A stretch of 26,390 nucleotides of DNA from an uncultured Eubacteriales bacterium (GTDB lineage Bacteria; Bacillota; Clostridia; Oscillospirales; Oscillospiraceae): assembly GCA_900545805.1 (NCBI GenBank), contig URAL01000024.1:1-26390 (forward strand), in the 5' to 3' direction. Positions 7,201 to 14,715 of the stretch are shown piece after piece (position 1 is the stretch's first letter; the number at the start of each line of letters is the position of its first letter). The notes under the pieces are model-generated. The model was not told where the DNA came from. It made no database searches and saw only the letters and a program-made list of their open reading frames with translations. The translations under genes and the position numbers were made by a program.

Positions 7201-7948
7201 GTCACGTATGAATATCGGTCAGGTTCTTGAGGTTCATCTCGGCTACGCCGCTCAGGCGCTCGGCTGGAAGGTAGCAACGCCTATCTTCAACGGTGCAAAC
7301 GAGTCAACCATCCGCGATACTCTGCGTCAGGCAGGTCTGCGAGAGGACGGCAAGAGCGTCCTGTACGACGGCCGCACGGGCGAAAAATTCGATAACGACG
7401 TTACCGTCGGCTGGGTATACTTCCTTAAGCTGCACCACCTGGTCGATGATAAGATTCACGCCCGCAGCACCGGCCCCTACAGCCTTGTTACGCAGCAGCC
7501 TCTCGGCGGCAAGGCTCAGTTCGGCGGCCAGCGCTTCGGCGAAATGGAGGTTTGGGCTCTCGAGGCTTACGGCGCGGCATATACTCTGCAGGAGATACTC
7601 ACCGTTAAGTCCGACGATGTCACCGGACGTGTGCGTACCTACGAGAGTATTGTTAAGGGCAACAATATTCCTCAGCCCGGCGTTCCCGAATCATTCAAGG
7701 TACTCGTTAAGGAGCTTCAGTCCCTGTGTCTTGATATCCGCGTGCTGGATAAGGACGGTCAGGAGATCGAGCTAAAGGATGATGATGAGGATGAGTTCAT
7801 TCCCAAGATGAAGGACGAGATGTATGACACTATGTCCGATGATGAGGATATCGAGGCCGAGGGCTACACGATCGAGGACATTCCCGAGTCCGATGATGAC
7901 GATTTCGGCTTCATGTCCGATGATGATTACAGTGAGGAGGATGAATAA
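4223..7948 (+). CDS. rpoB: DNA-directed RNA polymerase subunit beta
   Basis: This encodes 1241 residues, slightly longer than the usual Firmicutes beta subunit. It forms the catalytic core of RNA polymerase with beta', alpha and omega. The N-terminal FARYEEIQDMPNLLEIQKKSY segment, the fork and rifampicin pocket (about 498-540, LSQFMDQTNPLSELTHKRR) and GPGGLSRERA are clear. So are RDVHYSHYGRLCPIETPEG, GDKMAGRHGNKGVVS and the C-terminal GGQRFGEMEVWALEAYGAA. Rifampicin-contact residues are wild type: D510, H520 and S525, equivalent to E. coli D516, H526 and S531. The last roughly 58 residues (from about 1183) are a very acidic tail rich in D and E. The start has AAGGAG upstream. The rpoC ribosome binding site lies inside the end of this gene, two nt separate the two genes, and they are translationally coupled. 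Confidence 0.99.
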   Translation: MPKDVLYGKTLRKSFARYEEIQDMPNLLEIQKKSYKWFLDTGLREVFRDTDAVTDYSGNLELSFVDYSMDEKPKYTEEECKARDATYAAPLKVSVRLRNLETEEIKEQEIFMGDFPLMTAGGTFIINGAERVIVSQIVRSPGVYYDKTTDRSMTSIYAATVIPYHGAWLEYETDANDTFYVRIDKNRKLPITWFLKAMGKYDESRPETWLSCTPDPIIGATTNERLKEIFGEDERITVTIDKDTTTSRDECLMEIYRKLRPGDPPTVESAESLLDGLFFDRRRYDISNVGRYKFNKKLALRGRINGFTLAMPVADPSTGEIIADAGEVVSHDVVEKIDAAGVIEVYLDVDGKTVKVFSNGMVPLQSMVDIDPAELGIKEKVRGIVLKSLMQQYSGDALKEAILENIDVLIPKHIVVDDMFASVNYLNCLAYGIGEKDDIDHLGNRRVRCVGELLQNQFRIGFSRMERVIRERMTLQDLDIVTPQSLINIRPVTAAIKEFFGSSPLSQFMDQTNPLSELTHKRRMSALGPGGLSRERASFDVRDVHYSHYGRLCPIETPEGPNIGLISYLASYARANEYGFLVAPFQKVEKGTCRVTDQVDYLTADMEDNYIVAPATEPRDENGCLINKRITCRHRDEIVEVDRERVDYIDISPRMMVSIATAMIPFLENDDANRALMGANMQRQAVPLMVTQAPIVATGIEHKCAIDSGVVVLAEGDGEVVRSDAQNITIKYDDGEITNYKLIKFARSNQGTCVNQRPVVSLGERVHEGDVIADGPSTKDGEISLGKNILVGFMTWEGYNYEDAILLNERLVMEDVFTSIHVEEYECDARDTKLGPEEITRDIPGVGDDALKYLDERGIITVGAEVRAGDILVGKVTPKGETDLTAEERLLRAIFGEKAREVRDTSLKVPHGESGIIVDVKVFTRENGDEMSPGVNQVVRVYIAQKRKISVGDKMAGRHGNKGVVSRILPREDMPYLPDGTPLDIVLNPLGVPSRMNIGQVLEVHLGYAAQALGWKVATPIFNGANESTIRDTLRQAGLREDGKSVLYDGRTGEKFDNDVTVGWVYFLKLHHLVDDKIHARSTGPYSLVTQQPLGGKAQFGGQRFGEMEVWALEAYGAAYTLQEILTVKSDDVTGRVRTYESIVKGNNIPQPGVPESFKVLVKELQSLCLDIRVLDKDGQEIELKDDDEDEFIPKMKDEMYDTMSDDEDIEAEGYTIEDIPESDDDDFGFMSDDDYSEEDE

Positions 7949-7950
7949 TA

Positions 7951-10900
7951 ATGAGTTTTACACCGTTTGACGCCATCAAAATAGGTATTGCCTCCCCTGA
8001 AATGATACTCTCATGGTCCTCCGGTGAGGTCACCAAGCCCGAGACCATCAACTACCGCACCCTCAAGCCTGAGCGCGACGGTCTTTTCTGCGAGCGCATA
8101 TTCGGACCGACCAAGGACTGGGAGTGCCACTGCGGCAAATACAAGAAGATCAGCTACAAGGGCAAGATCTGCGACCGCTGCGGTGTTGAGGTCACAAAGA
8201 GCAAGGTCCGCCGCGAGCGCATGGGTCATATAGAGCTGGCAGCTCCCGTTTCGCATATCTGGTACTTCAAGGGCATCCCCAGCCGCATGGGACTGCTGCT
8301 CGACCTCACTCCGAGAGTGCTCGAGAAGGTTTTGTACTTTGCAAATTATATAGTTACCGATCCCGGCTTTACTCCGCTGGAAAAGTGCCAGATACTCACC
8401 GAAAAAGAGTACCGCGACATGCGCGAGAAGTACGAGGATGATTTCGATGCCGGTATGGGCGCCGAAGCTATAAAAAAGCTACTGCAGCAGATCGACTGCG
8501 AGCAGCTTTCCGCTCAGCTCAGAGAGGAGCTGGCGAACGCCTCCGGTCAGAAGAAGGCAAAGCTCGTCAAGCGCCTTGAGGTCGTTGAGGCCTTCCGACA
8601 GAGCGGCAACAAGCCCGAGTGGATGATAATCGACATTCTGCCGGTCATCCCGCCCGAAATCCGCCCCATGGTACAGCTTGACGGCGGCCGCTTTGCCACA
8701 AGCGACCTCAACGATCTGTACCGCCGTGTAATTAACCGCAATAACCGCCTGAAGAGACTTATCCAGCTCAACGCGCCCGACATCATCGTGCGCAACGAAA
8801 AGCGCATGCTTCAGGAAGCCGTCGATGCGCTTATCGACAACGGCCGCCGCGGCAGAGCCGTCACCGGCGCAAACTCACGTGCCCTCAAGTCCTTGTCGGA
8901 TATGCTCAAGGGTAAGCAGGGACGCTTCCGTCAGAACCTGCTCGGCAAGCGTGTAGACTACTCCGGCCGAAGTGTTATCGTTGTCGGACCCGACCTTAAG
9001 ATCTATCAGTGCGGGGTTCCCAAGGAAATGGCTATCGAGCTGTTCCGTCCCTTCGTGATGAAGAAGCTCGTCGAGGACGGCGTTGCCAACAACATTAAAT
9101 CCGCAAAGAAAATGGTCGATAAGCAGCGCACAGAAGTTTGGGATGCGCTTGAGGTTGTCATTAAAGAGCACCCCGTGCTCCTCAACCGTGCGCCTACGCT
9201 GCACCGTCTCGGCATTCAGGCGTTTGAGCCCATTCTTGTCGAGGGACGTGCGCTCAAGCTGCATCCGCTGGTGTGTACAGCGTATAACGCCGACTTCGAC
9301 GGCGACCAGATGGCCATCCACGTTCCGCTGTCAGCGGAGGCACAGGCTGAGGCTCGAATCCTCATGCTCTCGGCAAATAACCTTCTGCGACCGCAGGATG
9401 GCCACCCCGTAACCGTTCCTACGCAGGATATGATCCTCGGCTCCTACTATTTGACCATGAAGCGCATCGGCAAGGCCGAAAAGGGCGCGGAGCATGTCTT
9501 CGTGACCGACCCCGGCGATACGGAGCTCCCCGCAAACGAGATCGTCGACGGCGATGAATTTGTCGAGGCGGAGGCTCGGGCAGCAGCCGAGGGCGGCAAG
9601 GCTCCGTCCTACAAACCCCTGCTCATATACCGTGATTCCAGCGAGGCTGTTATGGCATACAGCCAGGGAGAGGTCGGCCTGCATGCGCCTATCCTCGTTC
9701 GCGTGACCAAGACCTTTGGAGGCGTGGAAAGATCAAAGCTCATCGAGAGCACTGTCGGCCGGATCATCTTCAACGAAAAGATCCCTCAGGATCTCGGCTA
9801 TGTCGACAGAACCGATCCGGAGTCAGCATTCGATCACGAGATAGGCTTCCAGGTCGGCAAAAAGCAGCTCGGAGATATCATCGACCGCTGCATCAAAAAG
9901 CATGATTTCACCATTTCCGCAGAGGTGCTTGACGGCATCAAGGCGATGGGCTATAAGTATTCAACCAAGGGTGCTATCACGATTTCCATCGCCGATATGA
10001 CCGTTCCCGATGCGAAAAAGACCCTGATAAACGAGACCGAGGATAAGGTCCTCGCAATAGAGCGTCAGTTCAAGCGCGGCTTTATCACCGATGATGAGCG
10101 CTATCGCCTTGTCGTTTCCGAATGGGAAAAAACCACCAAGGACGTCACCAGCGCGCTGCAGAACTGTCTGGATACCTACAATCCTATTTACATGATGGCG
10201 AACTCCGGTGCCCGCGGCTCCATGAATCAGATCCGTCAGCTTGCCGGTATGCGCGGCCTTATGGCCAACACCTCCGGTAAGACCATAGAGATCCCTATTA
10301 AGGCAAACTTCCGTGAAGGCCTGAGCGTTCTGGAGTACTTCATCTCCTCCCGAGGCGCTCGTAAGGGCCTGGCCGATACTGCGCTTCGTACCGCGGACTC
10401 AGGTTACCTCACACGCCGAATGGTTGACGTCTGCCAGGACGTTATCATCCGTGAGAATGACTGCGGAACTCACGACGGCGTTTGGGCGTCGGCTGTCTAC
10501 GACAAGGGTCAGCTCGTCCAGTCCTTCGGTACCAGCATCCACGGAAGATTCCCGGCGATTCCCATCTGCGATCCGCAGACAGGCGAGGTGCTGTTTGATA
10601 CCGACCATATGCTCATGCCGGCAGATGCCGAGATTCTTGAAGCTCACGGCATAGAGCGTGTGCTTATCCGCAGCGTCCTGTCCTGCGAGGCTCGCACCGG
10701 CGTGTGCGCACGCTGCTACGGTATAAACCTTGCCATCGGCCAGCCCGTCAGTGCAGGAGAAGCGGTCGGCGTCATCGCGGCTCAGTCTATCGGCGAACCC
10801 GGTACTCAGCTTACCATGCGTACTTTCCACACCGGCGGCGTAGCCGGCGACGATATCACCCAGGGTCTTCCCCGTGTCGAGGAGCTGTTCGAGGCCCGCA

Positions 10901-11691
10901 AGCCCAAGAAAATGGCGGTTCTTGCGGAGATATCCGGCACGATCTCCATTGAAGAGACTAAGAAGGGCGCTTTGTTTGCGATAAGCGTCATCAGTGAGGA
11001 GGAGGGCGATACAAGAGTATACACCGTGCCTCACTCGGCAGGAATCCTGGTCAAGAACGGTGACCACGTTGATAAGGGTCAGGAGCTCACCAGCGGCGCG
11101 CTCAGCCCGCACGATGTCCTGCGTATCCGCGGCATTGACGACGATCAGTACGGCCACCCCGGTGTCCGCACCTATATCATCCAGGAGGTTCAGAAGGTCT
11201 ACCGTCAGCAGGGCGTTGATATCAACGATAAGCATATCGAGATCATCGTCCGCCAGATGATGCGCAAGGTCAAGATAGAGGAGTCCGGCAGCACCGACCT
11301 GCTCTCCGGTGCAACAGTCGATATCGGCGAGCTCAAGGCGGCAAACCGCAAGATCGAGGAGCGCATCGAGGCAGGCGAGGAGGGCCTGAGCAAGGCTACC
11401 TATACCCAGCTTCTTATGGGTATCACCAAGGCCTCCCTTGCGACCGAGAGCTTCCTTTCGGCAGCGTCCTTCCAGGAGACCACAAAGGTTCTTACCGAGG
11501 CCGCCATCAAGGGCAAGGTCGATCACCTTGTCGGGCTTAAGGAAAACGTCATCATCGGTAAGCTCATCCCGGCAGGTACAGGACTTTCCATGTACCGCGA
11601 CTTCGAGGAGAAGACCGACGATACCGTCACCGACGATCCTGCGCAGTACGTCGATCTCTCCGCCCTCGTCGGCAAGACCAACGCACTCTAA
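7951..11691 (+). CDS. rpoC: DNA-directed RNA polymerase subunit beta'
   Basis: This encodes 1246 residues, the second large core polymerase subunit. The N-terminal zinc site is C59, C61, C74 and C77 (CHCGKYKK...CDRCG). The catalytic NADFDGDQMA has magnesium-binding D448, D450 and D452. The second zinc site is C838, C912, C919 and C922 (CGTHDG and SCEARTGVCARCYG), followed by the bridge helix and trigger-loop region AAQSIGEPGTQLTMRTFHTGG. The ATG follows GAGGAGG encoded in the rpoB tail and begins two nt after the rpoB stop. A stretch around 500-550 (EKGAEHVFVTDPGDTELP...) contains a modest acidic insert. Transcription ends at the 11705-11733 hairpin. Confidence 0.99.
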   Translation: MSFTPFDAIKIGIASPEMILSWSSGEVTKPETINYRTLKPERDGLFCERIFGPTKDWECHCGKYKKISYKGKICDRCGVEVTKSKVRRERMGHIELAAPVSHIWYFKGIPSRMGLLLDLTPRVLEKVLYFANYIVTDPGFTPLEKCQILTEKEYRDMREKYEDDFDAGMGAEAIKKLLQQIDCEQLSAQLREELANASGQKKAKLVKRLEVVEAFRQSGNKPEWMIIDILPVIPPEIRPMVQLDGGRFATSDLNDLYRRVINRNNRLKRLIQLNAPDIIVRNEKRMLQEAVDALIDNGRRGRAVTGANSRALKSLSDMLKGKQGRFRQNLLGKRVDYSGRSVIVVGPDLKIYQCGVPKEMAIELFRPFVMKKLVEDGVANNIKSAKKMVDKQRTEVWDALEVVIKEHPVLLNRAPTLHRLGIQAFEPILVEGRALKLHPLVCTAYNADFDGDQMAIHVPLSAEAQAEARILMLSANNLLRPQDGHPVTVPTQDMILGSYYLTMKRIGKAEKGAEHVFVTDPGDTELPANEIVDGDEFVEAEARAAAEGGKAPSYKPLLIYRDSSEAVMAYSQGEVGLHAPILVRVTKTFGGVERSKLIESTVGRIIFNEKIPQDLGYVDRTDPESAFDHEIGFQVGKKQLGDIIDRCIKKHDFTISAEVLDGIKAMGYKYSTKGAITISIADMTVPDAKKTLINETEDKVLAIERQFKRGFITDDERYRLVVSEWEKTTKDVTSALQNCLDTYNPIYMMANSGARGSMNQIRQLAGMRGLMANTSGKTIEIPIKANFREGLSVLEYFISSRGARKGLADTALRTADSGYLTRRMVDVCQDVIIRENDCGTHDGVWASAVYDKGQLVQSFGTSIHGRFPAIPICDPQTGEVLFDTDHMLMPADAEILEAHGIERVLIRSVLSCEARTGVCARCYGINLAIGQPVSAGEAVGVIAAQSIGEPGTQLTMRTFHTGGVAGDDITQGLPRVEELFEARKPKKMAVLAEISGTISIEETKKGALFAISVISEEEGDTRVYTVPHSAGILVKNGDHVDKGQELTSGALSPHDVLRIRGIDDDQYGHPGVRTYIIQEVQKVYRQQGVDINDKHIEIIVRQMMRKVKIEESGSTDLLSGATVDIGELKAANRKIEERIEAGEEGLSKATYTQLLMGITKASLATESFLSAASFQETTKVLTEAAIKGKVDHLVGLKENVIIGKLIPAGTGLSMYRDFEEKTDDTVTDDPAQYVDLSALVGKTNAL

Positions 11692-11704
11692 GCCAATAGA
11701 TAAA

Positions 11705-11733
11705 AAAGAAGCCGTCCAGTGGACGGCTTCTTT
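11705..11733. terminator. Shared terminator between rpoC and the convergent SLH-lipase gene
   Basis: A perfect 13-bp stem (11705-11717 with 11721-11733, loop AGT) starts 13 nt after the rpoC stop. On the plus strand it ends in TTCTTT; on the minus strand it runs into a T-rich tract (complement of A11702-A11707). It serves the two convergent genes, and the T-tract is better on the minus strand. Confidence 0.85.
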
Positions 11734-11808
11734 AGCAGGCTGCAAAATCTCGTCAATGCACAAAGCGTTGCCGAGATTTTTTACGACCGGGGTGATTTTT
11801 TGCGCGCT

Positions 11809-13854
11809 TCACGCTTCACAGCAGCGCATTATCATTGCAGCAGCTTCCGCGCGTGTTATAGAACTGTTTGGCTTAAAACAGCCATCGGAATATCCGTATA
11901 TTATCCCGGAGGATGCAGCCCAACTAACGGCAGAACTTGCGTAATGGCTTACGCTGTGGATATCTGCAAAGCTGAAATCCTCACCGCCGCAGGACGGTGC
12001 GCCCGCAAAGCGATACAGCATTGCGGCCGCCTCCTGACGGCTGACATTTGCGTCAGGGAGGAAGCTGCCGTCGGAGCAGCCGGTGATGATACCTCGGTCG
12101 TATGCCCATGCGACTGCACTTGAGTACCAGGCGGATGAAGAAACATCGGCAAACGACGCAGTCTCAGCAACTGAGGGGCTTCCTGACAGCCGATAGAGCA
12201 CACAGGCGAACATGGCACGCGACATATTCAGATTCGGCGCGAAGACTGAGCCGCCGATACCGCACATAATGCCGCCTAAATCATTATACGCAGCAGCCTC
12301 AGCGTACCATTCATCACCATTGATATCTGCAAAAAGACCGTTAAGGTCAGGCTTTTCAACCTTGGATGTCATATAATCGTCGGGGAGAGTGTGCATCCAT
12401 GCGATGCACGTTTCCGCATAGTGCGCGGAAATTATCGGCGATATGTTTGCTATAAGGGTCGCTGCAATGTCCGGGTTCTTTACCACGAATTTTGTGAGCC
12501 TTGTGAGCAGGACACTTAACGCCGTGCGAAGACCCTGCGCGTCAAAATCAGTGATACCGGCCTCGTTGAGGCTTTCAAAAAACAGCTCCTCAACCGTTTT
12601 GTATGCCCTGCTCGACTGGACATCGGAAGCGTCATATCCGCTTATGATATTAAAAAGATTATCCTTCAGCTTTTGACCGAATATTTTGAATAATAACTCA
12701 TAGTCAAACTGCTTTCTGTCAAATATAACTGCCAGCACTTCGGCAAGGCTGTCCTGAACGTTTTCGGAATAATCCTCGCGGGAAGAGACAAAGTCTGTGA
12801 TCATAGCGTCTGTGAACATCTTATAATATTGCTTTTGCGTCATTTTGCTGCCGGAAAAGGCTCTGAAGCTGCCGTCTTTAGCAGATCTTATGCCGATGTA
12901 CTTGAAATCGTCTATGGAATAGCTGCCGCCGTTATTCGGAATGGTATCAAACTCATCGACCATTGCAGCCTTGAGCTCGTTATAGTCGGAATCGCCCTTA
13001 GTTGGATATGTGTGATCAACACCGTATCGCGAAAAGCCCCACTGATTGAAAACCACATATGTAACGAGGTCATTTTCGTTAACAATATTGTGTATGTTGC
13101 CGTATAAGAGCGCGTCGGTATCCTTTGCGGTAGTGCCCATTGGCGTCTCAAAGCAGTAGCAGTAGAGATCATGACGCATAAGCTTCGCGGGACCGAGGTC
13201 ATATCCGCGGTCGAGCTGTGCAGCGGCCATATTTGCTACCGCTGCCGAACGACTGTAGCCGGCCATCCAAACCTTTACGGGGCCACTGATGCCATTCTCG
13301 GAGATGAACTGCTTAAGATAGCCTAGAACCTGTTCGCTTGCCAGCGAGAAGCCCTCATGGTCTCCCGATGAACCGACTACGGCGTTTCCGCCCCATTCTC
13401 TGCGGTAGAAATTTCCGCGGATGCCGACGGCTATGAGCGTATAATCATTATAGTTATCCTTGACGCTTTTGCTGGCGGCGCAAACGCCGATGGAGTTCAT
13501 TTCTGGCTTTTTGCCGAACCATTCGTTTGAAGAAATATTTTCAAAGCCGCATTGCTGCATCATGGATACGAAGTTTCTATCCTCATCACTGCGCGTTTGG
13601 GCGTCTTTGCTCGAAAACGCGGCGAGTGCAAGCGCAAGCGATGCCTCTGCAAGGTCCTGCCTGTAAATATAGCCGCTCTTGTCAAAATAATTGTCGCTGT
13701 ACGAAAAATAGGTCTCATAGTCATGAGTGTTTTCGCTGCCATGGCCTGAGCAATACCGCACTGTGCCACTTATTTCGCCGTCGGCATACGCAGCAGGGAA
13801 TAAAGAGACAAGCATTATCAGCGCAAGCAGCATGCTTAACGTTCTTTTCAACAT
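11809..13854 (-). CDS. Secreted lipase-like alpha/beta hydrolase with three C-terminal SLH domains
   Basis: This encodes 681 residues. Its signal peptide (MLKRTLSMLLALIMLVSLFPAAYA) is cleaved near residue 24. The start has AAAGGAG eight nt upstream. Residues about 40-480 resemble a class 3 lipase-type alpha/beta hydrolase. LIAVGIRGN is the oxyanion-side strand, and VKVWMAGYSRSAAVAN carries the nucleophile-elbow serine S201 in G-Y-S-R-S. Acid candidate D262 (NENDLVTYV) follows, with histidine candidates H281 (GVDHTYP) or H478 (SAHYAETCIAWM). Three SLH domains follow at about 507-556, 567-617 and 628-678, each with the FxDV/WY...A...GI..G..DG.F.P...(I/V)(T/S)R.E(A)A pattern; the first is degenerate. 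SLH domains bind pyruvylated secondary cell-wall polymer, so the enzyme is probably displayed on the surface. The substrate (lipid or ester) is not known. It is a single gene lying between rpoC and rpsL on the opposite strand. Confidence 0.9.
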   Translation of the reverse strand: MLKRTLSMLLALIMLVSLFPAAYADGEISGTVRYCSGHGSENTHDYETYFSYSDNYFDKSGYIYRQDLAEASLALALAAFSSKDAQTRSDEDRNFVSMMQQCGFENISSNEWFGKKPEMNSIGVCAASKSVKDNYNDYTLIAVGIRGNFYRREWGGNAVVGSSGDHEGFSLASEQVLGYLKQFISENGISGPVKVWMAGYSRSAAVANMAAAQLDRGYDLGPAKLMRHDLYCYCFETPMGTTAKDTDALLYGNIHNIVNENDLVTYVVFNQWGFSRYGVDHTYPTKGDSDYNELKAAMVDEFDTIPNNGGSYSIDDFKYIGIRSAKDGSFRAFSGSKMTQKQYYKMFTDAMITDFVSSREDYSENVQDSLAEVLAVIFDRKQFDYELLFKIFGQKLKDNLFNIISGYDASDVQSSRAYKTVEELFFESLNEAGITDFDAQGLRTALSVLLTRLTKFVVKNPDIAATLIANISPIISAHYAETCIAWMHTLPDDYMTSKVEKPDLNGLFADINGDEWYAEAAAYNDLGGIMCGIGGSVFAPNLNMSRAMFACVLYRLSGSPSVAETASFADVSSSAWYSSAVAWAYDRGIITGCSDGSFLPDANVSRQEAAAMLYRFAGAPSCGGEDFSFADIHSVSHYASSAVSWAASSGIIYGYSDGCFKPNSSITRAEAAAMIMRCCEA

Positions 13855-13882
13855 TGTGTGAGCTCCTTTTAGTTCTTTCTCA

Positions 13883-13925
13883 ATATAATTGCAATAATTA
13901 TATCAGTAAAGCGAAAATCAGTAAA
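13883..13925 (-). promoter_or_regulatory. Promoter of the SLH-lipase gene with overlapping inverted repeat
   Basis: On the minus strand, TTTACT (13920-13925), a 17-nt spacer and TATAAT (13897-13902) lie about 45 nt upstream of the start codon. An inverted repeat, ATATAATT-GCAAT-AATTATAT (13883-13903), overlaps the -10. The 13902-13931 tandem repeat covers the -35 and spacer. Confidence 0.65.
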
Positions 13926-13931
13926 GCGAAA
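13902..13931. repeat. Tandem 15-bp direct repeat in the SLH-lipase promoter
   Basis: ATCAGTAAAGCGAAA is present twice without a gap (13902-13916 and 13917-13931). The two copies span the spacer and -35 box of the minus-strand promoter, so copy number or a binding protein could affect expression. Confidence 0.8.
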
Positions 13932-13969
13932 ATTTAACCATTACAAAAGTGGCACATGTGTCGAAAAAA

Positions 13970-13993
13970 TTAATAATTAATTTAATAATTAAT
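13970..13993. repeat. Tandem 12-bp AT-rich repeat upstream of the str operon promoter
   Basis: TTAATAATTAAT occurs twice in a row (13970-13981, 13982-13993), about 52 bp before the -35 of the rpsL promoter. AT-rich tracts upstream of ribosomal-protein promoters can bend DNA or contact the alpha subunit. The distance here is longer than a classical UP element, so the role is uncertain. Confidence 0.6.
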
Positions 13994-14045
13994 AAAGTGA
14001 ACATATAAAATTCAAAAACATGGCTCGTTTTTGTGTAAAAAAATC

Positions 14046-14074
14046 TTGACTGAATTTGTGTAATATGCTACAAT
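14046..14074 (+). promoter_or_regulatory. Promoter of the str operon (rpsL-rpsG-fusA-tuf)
   Basis: TTGACT (14046-14051), a 17-nt spacer and TACAAT (14069-14074) preceded by TG form a strong extended -10 promoter. The start point would be near 14081, leaving a leader of about 87 nt. Confidence 0.9.
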
Positions 14075-14125
14075 TTCAATCTGTGTGGGTTTAGTGCGCC
14101 CAAAAGCGAAAAATCCACGCAAAAA

Positions 14126-14140
14126 CCTTGAATTTCAAGG
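14126..14140 (+). promoter_or_regulatory. Leader hairpin before rpsL
   Basis: A perfect palindrome, CCTTGAA-T-TTCAAGG, lies in the leader and is followed by AATTTTT. The string TTCAAG recurs at 14146-14151 next to the ribosome binding site, so the left arm could pair with either copy. This allows alternative structures that expose or hide the Shine-Dalgarno. Regulation is inferred only. Confidence 0.4.
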
Positions 14141-14167
14141 AATTTTTCAAGAAAGGAGAAATGAAAA

Positions 14168-14590
14168 TTGCCTACGTTTAACCAGCTGGTGAGAAAAGGC
14201 AGAGAGAAGTCGACCTACAAGTCCAACTCCCCCGCAATGCAGAAGGGTCTCAACACCCTGAAGAATTGCGAGACCGACCTGAGCTCCCCTCAGAAGAGAG
14301 GCGTCTGCACCGCAGTTCGTACCTCCACCCCCAAGAAGCCTAACTCGGCACTGCGTAAGATCGCCCGTGTGCGTCTGACCAACGGTTACGAAGTCACCGC
14401 TTACATTCCCGGTGTCGGCCACAACCTTCAGGAGCATAGCGTTGTTATGATCCGCGGCGGCCGTGTCAAGGACCTCCCCGGTGTTCGTTACCACATCATT
14501 CGCGGCACTCTCGACGCTCAGGGCGTCACGGGTCGTATGCAGGCTCGCTCCAAGTACGGCGCGAAGAGACCCAAGGCTGCAAAGAAGTAA
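14168..14590 (+). CDS. rpsL: 30S ribosomal protein S12
   Basis: This encodes 140 residues, near the usual Firmicutes length, from a TTG start. TTG at 14168 is the only start in frame with the conserved MPTFNQLVRKG N-terminus and lies nine nt after GGAG (14155-14158). An ATG at 14161 is out of frame, only two nt from the Shine-Dalgarno, and would give a six-codon ORF. S12 sits at the decoding centre. The conserved TPKKPNSALRK and GGRVKDLPGVRYH loops are intact. K56 and K101 correspond to E. coli K42 and K87, so no classic streptomycin-resistance change is present. It is the first gene of the str operon. Confidence 0.98.
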   Translation: MPTFNQLVRKGREKSTYKSNSPAMQKGLNTLKNCETDLSSPQKRGVCTAVRTSTPKKPNSALRKIARVRLTNGYEVTAYIPGVGHNLQEHSVVMIRGGRVKDLPGVRYHIIRGTLDAQGVTGRMQARSKYGAKRPKAAKK

Positions 14591-14651
14591 TTATCCCAAC
14601 AAGCAAATTTTTGCCCTGTTGTCTACTATATATTAGACCTCGGGGCGCAGA

Positions 14652-14674
14652 CGGAATGGCTCAGCACCATTCCG
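14652..14674 (+). promoter_or_regulatory. Hairpin in the rpsL-rpsG intergenic region
   Basis: An 8-bp stem, CGGAATGG/CCATTCCG, with a 7-nt loop lies in the 125-nt gap between S12 and S7. In E. coli, S7 binds the S12-S7 intercistronic RNA to control translation, so an analogous role is possible. There is no T-run directly after it, so it is not a clear terminator. Confidence 0.4.
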
Positions 14675-14715
14675 AGTACCTGTGAAGTCATTTTTTAATG
14701 AAGGAGGGAAGCACA

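Noticed and set aside
10399..11763. Long minus-strand open frame opposite the rpoC 3' end (454 codons)
   Set aside because: It is a shadow of rpoC: the plus-strand frame encodes unmistakable conserved RpoC, and the antisense frame has no recognisable domain. GC-biased codon use creates long antisense frames.
14161..14181. Short ATG ORF (MKIAYV) as a real leader peptide gene
   Set aside because: It is only two nt from the Shine-Dalgarno, too close for efficient initiation, and has no attenuator logic. It is kept only as a possible competing start in the S12 finding.
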